A DNA stretch of 64,000 nucleotides from Betaproteobacteria bacterium (GTDB taxonomy: Bacteria; Pseudomonadota; Gammaproteobacteria; Burkholderiales; SG8-39), in contig JAJDOG010000005.1 of assembly GCA_022340285.1 (NCBI GenBank), positions 42,126 to 106,125 on the forward strand, given 5' to 3'. The notes under the pieces were generated by a model. That model saw only the letters and a program-made list of their open reading frames with translations. It was not told the DNA's origin and did no database searches. Below are positions 56,565 to 64,000 of the stretch, piece after piece. The position numbers were made by a program, and so were the translations under genes. Every line of letters starts with the position of its first letter. Within the stretch, counting starts at the first letter, position 1.

Positions 56565-57575
56565 TCAGCGCGGGCACCAACAATCCGGGCGCACACGGAA
56601 GACGCCCTGCGCGGTGTCGCCGAGGATGTGCTTGCGCTGCGCGTCGGTGAAAGCGGCGTCCTGCACCACTTTCGTCGGCGCAGGGTCGCCGATGGGAAAA
56701 GGCATGTCCGAGCCGAGCATGATGCGCTCGGGTGCGGCCTTCTTCGCCAGGAACTCGAGCGCGTCGGCGTCGAACACGCAGGAATCGAAGTACATCGCCC
56801 CGAATCCCTTGCGCGGGTCCGCGTACTTCCCCTGCGAGATGGCGTGGTTGCGCACCAGGCGCCCGAGCGCATAGGGCAATGCCGCGCCGCCATGCGCCAG
56901 CACGAACTTCATGCCCGGGAAGCGCAGCAGGTGGCCCGAGAAGAGCAATCGTGACACCGCGATGGTGGTGTCGGCGAGACGCCCCACTGCGTTCACCAGG
57001 TCGTACTCCGAGAGCCGCGGCTCGCCGCACAGGAACATCGGATGCATGAAAATCGCAGCGCCGAGCCGGGAGGCCGTCTCCCAGAAAGGATCGAGGGAGG
57101 GGTCGTCGAGGTTGCCGCTCAGCCCTTTGGGCAGCGTGCCGATCATCGCACCGCCGAAGCCCCGGTCGAGCGCTTCTTCCAGCACCTCTGCTGCGAGCTT
57201 GCCATCCTGCAGAGGCACTGTCGCAAGCGGTGTGAAGCGCTTCTCAGCCTGCAGTTCCTCGTGCATGCAGTCGTTGTAGTAGCGGCTCCACGCGAGGCCC
57301 TCGCCCGGCGGCAGCTCGTAGCCGAAGCTGTCGAGCCATCCGCCGACGAGCTGGTGATCGACGCCGTTCGCGTCCATCCACGTCCGCCGCTCGGCGAGGT
57401 CGGAAAGCTTGGGCGAGATCGGGCGCGTCGGATCGCCGCCCGGAAACTGCACCCGCACCCTCTTGTCGTCGCGCAGCAACCGCACGCCCGGAAACTGCCC
57501 GGCGTTGGCGTCGAAGCGTTCGTAAAGGCGCTTCGGGATGAAGTGCGCGTGGATGTCTATGACGAGGTCTTTCAT
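56565..57575 (-). CDS. amidohydrolase 2 / ACMSD-like metal hydrolase or decarboxylase
   Basis: A 336-residue TIM-barrel amidohydrolase. The metal site begins with His9 and His11 (IDIHAHFIP). FMHPMF supplies a third His, KFVLAHGGAALPYALGRL a fourth, and LGSDMPFPIGDP the Asp. This order is that of aminocarboxymuconate-semialdehyde decarboxylase and related ring-fission-product decarboxylases. The end is Cys-rich (DCWCPR). The gene is coupled by ATGA to the hydroxylase large subunit and is the last of four genes, consistent with acting on a hydroxylated product. Confidence 0.87.
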   Translation of the reverse strand: MKDLVIDIHAHFIPKRLYERFDANAGQFPGVRLLRDDKRVRVQFPGGDPTRPISPKLSDLAERRTWMDANGVDHQLVGGWLDSFGYELPPGEGLAWSRYYNDCMHEELQAEKRFTPLATVPLQDGKLAAEVLEEALDRGFGGAMIGTLPKGLSGNLDDPSLDPFWETASRLGAAIFMHPMFLCGEPRLSEYDLVNAVGRLADTTIAVSRLLFSGHLLRFPGMKFVLAHGGAALPYALGRLVRNHAISQGKYADPRKGFGAMYFDSCVFDADALEFLAKKAAPERIMLGSDMPFPIGDPAPTKVVQDAAFTDAQRKHILGDTAQGVFRVRPDCWCPR

Positions 57576-59983
57576 CGCTTGCCCGCTTCGTTGGTCGGGG
57601 AACCCGTGTCGTGCGCTGTGGCGATCCGCTCCCAGATTGCCGCGTGCGACATTGGCAACCGGTCGATCGAGACGCCAAGCGGCTCGAGCGCGTCGTTGAC
57701 GGCATTGGCGATTGCCGCGGGCGCGCCGAGGTAGCCCGCCTCGCCCGATCCCTTCTGACCGAAAGTCGTGAGCGGAGAAGGCGTGCAGTGATCGACGATC
57801 TTCAGCTCGGGCACTTCGAACGCGCTCGGAATGAGATAGTCCATGAAGGTACCGCTCTCGAGTTGCCCGTCCTCGGAGTACGCGAACTTCTCGTAGAGCG
57901 CGGCACCGATGCCGTGCGCGATGCCACCATAGGTCATCCCGTGCACGATGTCCGGATTGATCATCACGCCACAGTCGTGGCCGCACACGTAGCGGCGGAT
58001 ACTCGGCTTGCCGGTGTCGCGATCGATCTCGACGTAGACCACGTGCGCCTCGAACGCGTAGCAGGGATAGATCTGGATGCGGCCCTCGGGCGTCGGCAGA
58101 TCGCCGCCGGTCGGCACGTCCCAGACGAATTTCTCCTGCAAGCCCGGCTCCATACCGGGAGGCATCTTGTGGATATTGCGGTGCGCGATCGTAACCAGCT
58201 GGCCCCAACTGAGCTTCTTTTCCGGTGCGCCCTTGAGGCTCACGTCGCCGTTGGCGTACTCGAGGTCCTCGACCGAGCACTCGAAATTGTGCGCGGCGAT
58301 TGCAAGCAGCGCCGCCTTGATCTTCTTGGCGGCCCCCGCGGCCGCACCGCCGAGCATGATCGCCATGCGGCTGCCGACCGGGCTGTTGGAAGGCAGCGCA
58401 GTCAGCGAATCCGCGCGCACCACGCGAATCGCTGCCGGGTCGCGCTCGAGCACTTCGCCCACCACCGTCGCGACCAGCGTCTCGTGCCCCTGCCCCGAGC
58501 TCGAGGTGTTCATCACGCCGGTGACCGCGCCCGAGAGGTCGACGCGCACCAGACATGAGTCCATCCACGTGGTGGTCTCGTTCTTCGGGTTGAACAGCAC
58601 CTCGAATGCGGAGTTGCCGCCGCTCGGCTCGAGGCAGGTGGAGATGCCGATGCCGGCGAGCCCTCCCGCGCGGCGCGCCGCGTCGCGCTCGCGCACCAGA
58701 GCGGGATAGTCGATCGCCGCGAGCGCCTTGTCGACGACTGCGTGGTAGTCGCCGGAGTCGTAGGTCGACCCGCTCGGTATGGTGTAGGGAAACTCGTCCT
58801 TGCGGATCAGGTTCTTCGTCCGAAGCGCGATTCGATCCATGCCGAGGTGGCGTGCGACACGGTCGATCGCGCGCTCCATCGCGAAGTTGGTGGGCGACTG
58901 GCCGAAACCGCGCACCGCCTCCTGCGGTGTCTTGTTGGTCATCACCGAGGTGGGCTCGTACTCGACGGCGGGAATGCGGTAGGGCCCGCAGATCGCGGTG
59001 ACCGGCTTGGCAAGCTGCAGCGGCGAGCGGCCCGCATAGGCGCCGACGTCGTCCACCGCGCGAATCTTCAGACCCCTGATCGTGCCGTCGCCGTCGAACG
59101 CGACCTGCATGTCGAAGAACCGGTCGGGACCGTGCATATCGCCGCCGCGCATGTTCTCGAGCCGGTCTTCGATCAGCCGCACCGGCATCCCCAGGCGCTT
59201 CGCCAGGTAGCCGACCAGCACGGTGTGCTTGATGCCACGCTTCACCCCGTAGCTGCCGCCGACGTCGACATCGTAGTGCACGCGCACCGCGTTGCCCGGC
59301 AGACGCAGCGCGCGCGCGGTCTGATCGGGGAACTTCGGCATCTGGATAGACGCCCAGATGTCGAGCATCTGCGTGCCCGCATCCCACTGCGCAGCGACGC
59401 CGAAGGTCTCGATCGGCACGGTCGCGTTCCTTCCCCAGACAGCCCGGAACGCGATGCGGTGCTCGGCTTTTTCAAATGCTTCCTCGACCGGGCCCCAGAC
59501 GAACTTGCGGTGGTAGAGAACGTTCGAGCCATGTGCTGGATGCACCAGCACGGCGCCTGGCTCGAGCGACGCCTCCGGATCGATCACGTACGGAAGCGGG
59601 TCGTATTCGACCTCCACCAGCTCGGCGGCGTCCTCCGCGAGCGCCCGGGTGTCGGCGACCACCGCTGCAACCCACTCGCCCGCGTAGCGCACGACGCCGT
59701 GGGCGAGCGCCCAGCGCGTGACCTCCGGCGCATCGACGCCGATCTGGAGCGAATCGGTGTTCGCGCAGAACTCCTCGCCCGTGAGGACGCAATGCACGCC
59801 GGCGTGAGCCAGCGCTGCTTCCGTGCGGATCGACGCGATGCGTGCGCTCGGATGCGGCGAGGCGACCAGCGCCACGTGCTTCATCCCGGGCAGCGCCACA
59901 TCGGCGACGTAGCGGCCGCGCCCCATCACGAAGCGTGGGTCTTCCTTGGTGCGGCGTTTCTTCCCGATATAGAGGTAGGTCAT
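57572..59983 (-). CDS. molybdenum hydroxylase large subunit (xanthine dehydrogenase/CoxL family)
   Basis: An 803-residue molybdopterin-binding subunit. It starts MTYLYIGKKRRTKEDPRFVMGRGRY. The cofactor-binding segments AVRGFGQSPTNFAMERAID (about 360) and SSGQGHETL are visible, and GSGEAGYLGAP near the end holds the catalytic Glu. The CO-dehydrogenase loop AYRCSFR is absent, so CO oxidation is unlikely. Related enzymes hydroxylate N-heterocycles, aldehydes or aromatic rings. The ATG overlaps the 2Fe-2S gene stop (ATGA). Confidence 0.92.
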   Translation of the reverse strand: MTYLYIGKKRRTKEDPRFVMGRGRYVADVALPGMKHVALVASPHPSARIASIRTEAALAHAGVHCVLTGEEFCANTDSLQIGVDAPEVTRWALAHGVVRYAGEWVAAVVADTRALAEDAAELVEVEYDPLPYVIDPEASLEPGAVLVHPAHGSNVLYHRKFVWGPVEEAFEKAEHRIAFRAVWGRNATVPIETFGVAAQWDAGTQMLDIWASIQMPKFPDQTARALRLPGNAVRVHYDVDVGGSYGVKRGIKHTVLVGYLAKRLGMPVRLIEDRLENMRGGDMHGPDRFFDMQVAFDGDGTIRGLKIRAVDDVGAYAGRSPLQLAKPVTAICGPYRIPAVEYEPTSVMTNKTPQEAVRGFGQSPTNFAMERAIDRVARHLGMDRIALRTKNLIRKDEFPYTIPSGSTYDSGDYHAVVDKALAAIDYPALVRERDAARRAGGLAGIGISTCLEPSGGNSAFEVLFNPKNETTTWMDSCLVRVDLSGAVTGVMNTSSSGQGHETLVATVVGEVLERDPAAIRVVRADSLTALPSNSPVGSRMAIMLGGAAAGAAKKIKAALLAIAAHNFECSVEDLEYANGDVSLKGAPEKKLSWGQLVTIAHRNIHKMPPGMEPGLQEKFVWDVPTGGDLPTPEGRIQIYPCYAFEAHVVYVEIDRDTGKPSIRRYVCGHDCGVMINPDIVHGMTYGGIAHGIGAALYEKFAYSEDGQLESGTFMDYLIPSAFEVPELKIVDHCTPSPLTTFGQKGSGEAGYLGAPAAIANAVNDALEPLGVSIDRLPMSHAAIWERIATAHDTGSPTNEAGKR

Positions 59984-60474
59984 GGTGTGATTTTCCCCGC
60001 GCCCCGCTCGGCAGCGAGGCGAATCGCCTCCACGACTTGCTGATAGCCGGTGCAGCGACAGAGATTGCCGCCGATCGCCTCGCGGATTTGCGCATCGCTC
60101 GGATGCGGATTGGCATCGAGCAGCGCCTGCGCCGCGATCAACAACCCCGAGGTGCAATACCCGCACTGCAGACCGTGCGCTTCGCAGAAGCTGTCCTGCA
60201 GCACGCTCAACGATCCGTCGGGTTGCGCGAGCCCTTCCACCGTGGTGACGCGGTGCCCGTCCGCCTGCACTGCGTACAGCAGGCACGACCTGATCGGTTC
60301 GCCATCCAGAAGGATCGAGCACGCCCCGCACACGCCGTGCTCGCAGCCCACGTGCGTGCCCGTCAGCCGCAACTCGTCGCGCAGCCAGTCGACCAGCGAT
60401 AGGCGCGCAGGAACGCGTGCCGTACGAGGGACACCGTTCACTTCGACCGTGATCGCGTTGAGCGTTTCGGTCAC
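59980..60474 (-). CDS. molybdenum hydroxylase small subunit, two 2Fe-2S clusters (CoxS family)
   Basis: A 164-residue iron-sulfur subunit starting at GTG (VTETLNAITVEVNG). The plant-ferredoxin-type cluster motif is GCEHGVCGACSILLDG, and the second cluster is bound by CGYCTSG and CRCTGYQ. It passes electrons between the molybdenum and FAD subunits. The GTG overlaps the stop of the FAD subunit gene (GTGA). Confidence 0.95.
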   Translation of the reverse strand: MTETLNAITVEVNGVPRTARVPARLSLVDWLRDELRLTGTHVGCEHGVCGACSILLDGEPIRSCLLYAVQADGHRVTTVEGLAQPDGSLSVLQDSFCEAHGLQCGYCTSGLLIAAQALLDANPHPSDAQIREAIGGNLCRCTGYQQVVEAIRLAAERGAGKITP

Positions 60475-61349
60475 TGCACGCTCTCCGCGCGCCCGTGCGC
60501 GGCGCGCAGTGCGCGCGCGGCGAGTACCCCTGCGACATGCCGGCGATACGCCGCACTGGCGTGCAAATCCGAGCCTGGGTCGCACTGCGCCGCGGCCTCG
60601 CGCGCAAGCTGCTCGAAGTCGTTCTCGCCCAGCCGCGTGCCGACGAGGCGCGCAGTGAGGCCGGGAAATGCGAGCGGCGTGATTCCCACGCCGCCCAGCC
60701 CGAGCGCTGCACGCACGCAGCGCCCTTCGGAATCGAGTGCAATCTGCGCCGCCGCCGAGACCATCGCGAAGTCGCCGTGCCGCGCGCTGAGCTCGGTGAA
60801 TTCCGAGCCGGTGCGCCGCTCCTGCCAGAGGGGCCAGTGAACCTCCTCCAGACACTCATCCGGCGCCATCGCGGTCGACATCGGTCCGGTGAAGAACTCC
60901 TCTGCTGCGATTTTGCGCGCGCCCTTCGCCGAGCGCAGCAGCATGCCTGCGCCCAGCACTTGCGCGACCAGCGGAAGCTCGGCGGACGGGTCCGCGTGCG
61001 CCAGGCTGCCTCCCGCGGTGCCGCGGTTTCGCGTCTGAACGTGTCCGACCCATGCGAGCGCCTGCTTCAAGAGCGGCATGCGCACACCGATCGTCGCGTC
61101 ACGCTCGAGGACCGCTTGTCGTGCGCACGCGCCGGTCCGCACGACTTCCGACTCGACGGCGACGAACTTGAGCGCCGCGATCTCGTTGATGTCGATCAGC
61201 CAAGCGGGACGCAGCAGCCGCATCGCCATCATCGGTACCAGGCTCTGTCCGCCCGCGATGAGCTTGGCCTCGTCACCGTAGCGGCGCAGCAGCTCGCAGG
61301 CCTCTGCCAGAGAGGTGGCGCGCGCATACTCGAAAGGAGGCGCTTTCAT
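60471..61349 (-). CDS. molybdenum hydroxylase FAD-binding subunit (CoxM family)
   Basis: A 292-residue subunit starting MKAPPFEYARATSLAEAC behind GGAGG. The FAD motifs are AKLIAGGQSLVPMMAMRLL (about 30-45) and RNRGTAGGSLAHADPSAELP (about 107-126). The order FAD, 2Fe-2S, large subunit is that of the CoxMSL group. It is divergent from the ABC importer; the 119-base gap must hold both promoters. Confidence 0.94.
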   Translation of the reverse strand: MKAPPFEYARATSLAEACELLRRYGDEAKLIAGGQSLVPMMAMRLLRPAWLIDINEIAALKFVAVESEVVRTGACARQAVLERDATIGVRMPLLKQALAWVGHVQTRNRGTAGGSLAHADPSAELPLVAQVLGAGMLLRSAKGARKIAAEEFFTGPMSTAMAPDECLEEVHWPLWQERRTGSEFTELSARHGDFAMVSAAAQIALDSEGRCVRAALGLGGVGITPLAFPGLTARLVGTRLGENDFEQLAREAAAQCDPGSDLHASAAYRRHVAGVLAARALRAAHGRAESVQ

Positions 61350-61468
61350 AGCTCGACGTTGAACGGCAATTCGACGGTGATGCTTGGAGAGCGGAATGAT
61401 GTACCGCAGGTTTTCGTCTATATTATCAGCACGAATGCGCGGACGACACAAACCAGGAGGAGGACAAC

Positions 61469-62449
61469 ATGTTTTCATCGAGAATGAATGCTCTGAAGGT
61501 GTTCCTGCTTGCAGCGCTTGCAGCGAGCAGCAACGCGATCGCGCAACCGCTCGACAAGGTGCAGATCGTCGTGTTCGGCCCACCGTCACTCGGCGCGTTC
61601 CTGCCGCCCGTCATCAAATCGCAGAAGCTGGACGAGAAGAACGGTCTCTCGATCGATTTTCAGCAACGCCCGCCCACCGCCTACACCGCGCAGTTCAACT
61701 CCGGTGAGTTCAAGGTCGGCGGCAGCGCCGCGCTGCTGACGGTCGGCCTCGCGGACCGGCGTGGGGTGAAAGTCGCGTACCTGTTCAATCTCTTCGACTA
61801 CTGGGGTGCAGTGATCACCTCGCGGCCCGACGTGAAGTCGCTCAAAGATCTCGAGGGCAAGGAGGTCGCGGCGGCGCGCGCCACCACCAATTTCCGCATT
61901 TTCGAATGGCTCGCCGGTCGGCAAGGCGTAGACGTCTCGAAGCTGAAGGTGGTGAATACCGCACCGCCGGGACTAGTCGGCTACGCACTTGCCGATCGCG
62001 CCGCGGCCGTACAGCTGTGGGAGCCCGCGTACACGGTCCTGAAGGCCAAGAAGCCCGCAGTCCGCATGCTCGACCTCAAGATCGAGGAGAGCTGGAACAA
62101 ATTCACCGGCACCAACAGCATGCCCTACCTCGGCGTCGCAGCCCACCTCGACTGGGCGAAGGCCAATGCCGCGCTGATCCCGAAGCTGTACGCCGCCTAC
62201 AAGCAGGCCGCTGACTGGACCGCCGCACATCCTGACGACGCGGCCAAGCTCATCCAGGCCAAGGGCACGCCGGAGGACCAGAAGGCGATCGCCGGTCTGA
62301 TTCGGGCCAACGACCGACTGGGGATGCACGTGGCCTGGGCCTCCTCGATGCGCAAGGAAATCGAGTCGGTCTACTCGGTTGGCGAATTCATCAAGTTCCT
62401 CGACGGGGCGCCGAGCGCCGAGACGATCTACCAGGCGCCGACCAAATGA
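61469..62449 (+). CDS. ABC transporter substrate-binding protein, NMT1/SsuA-like
   Basis: A 326-residue periplasmic binding protein with a signal peptide (about 1-25, ending NAIAQ). It has the two-lobed SsuA/ThiY fold: QIVVFGPPSLGAFLPPVIKSQ, the SGEFKVGGSAALLT loop, and DLEGKEVAAARATTNFRIFEWL. Related proteins bind sulfonates, nitrate, pyrimidine precursors or aromatics. AGGAGGAGG precedes the ATG. It opens an importer operon divergent from the hydroxylase operon, so it probably binds that enzyme's substrate. Confidence 0.9.
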   Translation: MFSSRMNALKVFLLAALAASSNAIAQPLDKVQIVVFGPPSLGAFLPPVIKSQKLDEKNGLSIDFQQRPPTAYTAQFNSGEFKVGGSAALLTVGLADRRGVKVAYLFNLFDYWGAVITSRPDVKSLKDLEGKEVAAARATTNFRIFEWLAGRQGVDVSKLKVVNTAPPGLVGYALADRAAAVQLWEPAYTVLKAKKPAVRMLDLKIEESWNKFTGTNSMPYLGVAAHLDWAKANAALIPKLYAAYKQAADWTAAHPDDAAKLIQAKGTPEDQKAIAGLIRANDRLGMHVAWASSMRKEIESVYSVGEFIKFLDGAPSAETIYQAPTK

Positions 62450-63255
62450 GCGCCACCGCGCCGCAGTCCACGGGCGGCTCTGCCAGCGCCGTGGCCGCGG
62501 CGCGCAGGATCGCCACGCACATGGCGCCGTTCCTGCTGCTCGCCGCGGGCTGGCAGGTTGCGTCGGCGATCTTTCCGGATTACCTGTTTCCGTCGCTGGT
62601 CAAGGTCTTCGCGCGCTTCTTCGACATCGTCACCTCGGGCACGCAGTTCGTCGACGTGCTGGCGACCATCGGGAGAATCCTCGCCGGGCTCGCCGGCGCC
62701 TTTCTCATCGGCGCGGCGCTCGCGTTCCTGATGGCACGCTCGCAGGCCACGGACCGGTTCGTGGCGCCGATCCTGACGTTCTTCCAGGGCATCCCCGCGC
62801 TGTCCTGGGTGGTGTTCGCGATCATCTGGATCCACGGCATCGAGTTCCGCATCTTCTTCATCATGGTGATGACGACGCTGCCCGCGTTCACCTTCCAGAT
62901 CCTCGGCGCGCTGCGAGCGATCTCGAAAGACCTGTTCGAGATGGTGCTTTCGTTCCGCCCGACACGGACCGGTATTTTTCGTGTGATGGTCCTACCGTCG
63001 ATCCTGCCGGACATCCTCACCGCCTGGAAGGTCAACCTGGGCAATGCGTCGCGCGTGGTGGTGGTCGCCGAGCTCGTGGGTGCGACCGGGGGCATCGGAT
63101 ACGAGCTCCTGCAGCAGCAGCAGCTCTTCGACATGGCCGGTGCGCTCGCGTGGACCCTGCAGCTGGTGGTCTTCGTGCTGATCGTGCAGCGGCTCCTGAC
63201 CTGGATCGAAGCGCACGCGTTCCGCTATCGGGCCGTGTCGGAGCGCTCGCTTTGA
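62446..63255 (+). CDS. ABC transporter permease, SsuC/TauC type
   Basis: A 269-residue permease with about six membrane helices. The cytoplasmic EAA-like loop is around LRAISKDLFEMVLSFRPTRTGIFRVMVLPSILPDI, followed by VVVAELVGATGGIGYELLQQQQLF, typical of the SsuC/TauC group. Its ATG overlaps the binding-protein stop (ATGA), and its stop overlaps the ATPase ATG. Confidence 0.92.
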   Translation: MSATAPQSTGGSASAVAAARRIATHMAPFLLLAAGWQVASAIFPDYLFPSLVKVFARFFDIVTSGTQFVDVLATIGRILAGLAGAFLIGAALAFLMARSQATDRFVAPILTFFQGIPALSWVVFAIIWIHGIEFRIFFIMVMTTLPAFTFQILGALRAISKDLFEMVLSFRPTRTGIFRVMVLPSILPDILTAWKVNLGNASRVVVVAELVGATGGIGYELLQQQQLFDMAGALAWTLQLVVFVLIVQRLLTWIEAHAFRYRAVSERSL

Positions 63256-64000
63256 TGCCTCGCGCCGAGCAAACCGAAGAGCCTGAAGTCCGCTTCGACC
63301 GCGTCACCAAGACGTTCGCGCGCCACGGCAGCGAGCGCAGCACGTTCCGCGCGGTCGACGATCTCAGCCTCGACATCCGCTCCGGCGAGCTCGTGGCCAT
63401 CCTGGGGAAAACCGGCTGCGGCAAGTCGACGATGTTCAACATGATCGCCGGGCTGCTCGATCCGACCGAAGGCCGGGTCACGGTGCGCGGGCGGGATCCG
63501 TTTCGCGAGTTCAACTGGTTTCGCGGCAGGATTGCAGTCGTGTTCCAGAACGACCGGTTGCTGCCCTGGCGCACCGCGCTCGGCAACGTGGAGCTCGCGC
63601 TCGAGATGCTCGATCTGTCGCCGCAGCAGCGCCGCGACATGGCGGTGCGCTGGCTTTCCCAGCTGGGGCTCGGCGGCCACGAGCATGATTACCCGCACGC
63701 GCTCTCGGGAGGTATGCGCCAGCGTGTGAGCATCGCGCGCGCCTTCGCCACCAACGCGGGCCTGCTGCTGTGCGACGAGCCGTTCTCGGCACTCGACGAG
63801 ATCACCGGTCAGCGGCTGCGCGAGGAATTCGTCAGCCTGGTGCGGGAGAAGAACAAGACCGCGGTGTTCATCACCCACTCGATCAACGAAGCGCTGCAGA
63901 TCGGCGACCGCATCGTGGTGCTCAAGCGACCGGCGACGATCGCCTACGACGTCAAGCTCCCGCCCGGTCTCGACATCACCGCAAAGGACGCGATCCGCGC
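63255..64000 (+). CDS. ABC transporter ATP-binding protein, SsuB/TauB type (3' partial)
   Basis: The frame starts at the ATG overlapping the permease stop (TGATG) and remains open to the window end, giving about 248 residues. Walker A is GKTGCGKST, the Q-loop is VVFQNDRLLPWRTAL, the signature LSGGMRQR, Walker B LLLCDEPFSALD, and the switch His is in VFITHSINEA. LPWRT is typical of the nitrate/sulfonate/taurine group. It completes the importer; the last residues lie outside the window. Confidence 0.92.
   Translation, partial: MPRAEQTEEPEVRFDRVTKTFARHGSERSTFRAVDDLSLDIRSGELVAILGKTGCGKSTMFNMIAGLLDPTEGRVTVRGRDPFREFNWFRGRIAVVFQNDRLLPWRTALGNVELALEMLDLSPQQRRDMAVRWLSQLGLGGHEHDYPHALSGGMRQRVSIARAFATNAGLLLCDEPFSALDEITGQRLREEFVSLVREKNKTAVFITHSINEALQIGDRIVVLKRPATIAYDVKLPPGLDITAKDAIR

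Noticed and set aside
57572..59983. Carbon-monoxide dehydrogenase (coxL) assignment
   Set aside because: The active-site loop AYRCSFR needed for CO oxidation is absent; the loop reads AVRGFGQSP as in other molybdenum hydroxylases.

Overview
The window is uniformly GC-rich chromosomal DNA, densely coding on both strands. I see no rRNA or tRNA gene, CRISPR array, intact insertion sequence, phage block or replication origin. Several small families point to a betaproteobacterium: a DUF3460 protein, a DUF1631 protein, a polyhydroxyalkanoate-system protein, a PhaF-like phasin, and a lexA-imuA-imuB-dnaE2 mutagenesis cassette. That placement is an inference, and I cannot name a genus. The first gene (flavoprotein) and the last gene (ABC ATPase) run off the edges.

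Layout. 0-4.5 kb: end of a fused flavo/iron-sulfur oxidoreductase, an enoyl-CoA hydratase, an SDR, and a DUF3460-TPR pair. 4.6-12.2 kb: SOS mutagenesis cassette, in the order Myb-like protein, 66-aa protein, lexA, imuA, imuB, dnaE2. It is interrupted by a secreted fasciclin-domain gene that carries its own terminator. 12.2-25 kb: storage-lipid region with cyclopropane synthase, PHA-system protein, acyl-CoA-binding protein, wax-ester synthase/DGAT, a minus-strand phasin-patatin-TetR-TPR operon, a two-domain fatty acyl-CoA reductase of the Marinobacter type, a peroxiredoxin, a lipase-like hydrolase, and a GMC alcohol oxidase with its Tat partner. Together these could make, coat, break down and re-oxidise wax esters. 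25-27 kb: a hypothetical gene, a candidate small RNA and a short DUF1631 gene.

27.3-36.4 kb: six minus-strand genes in one tightly coupled chain, Hsp20, Lon, PolX, then an ABC ATPase, permease and membrane-fusion protein. 36.6-42.1 kb: nitrilase, MDR oxidoreductase, and a helicase-exonuclease pair resembling MrfA-MrfB of Bacillus. 42.1-48.1 kb: an EF-G paralogue, a small membrane protein, and an isolated phenylacetate block (paaG, paaK, paaX). 48.3-54.1 kb: an exported isoaspartyl methyltransferase overlapping a haloalkane dehalogenase, then MFS, a PhzS-like flavoprotein, a class II amidotransferase and a lipoprotein. 54.3-56.5 kb: a DUF4124 protein, a 2-oxoglutarate/Fe(II)-type oxygenase and a small membrane-anchored protein preceded by a striking palindrome.

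56.5-64 kb: a catabolic unit. A minus-strand operon encodes a three-subunit molybdenum hydroxylase and an ACMSD-type amidohydrolase. A divergent plus-strand operon encodes an NMT1/SsuA-type ABC importer. They probably import, hydroxylate and process a small organic compound whose identity the sequence does not reveal.
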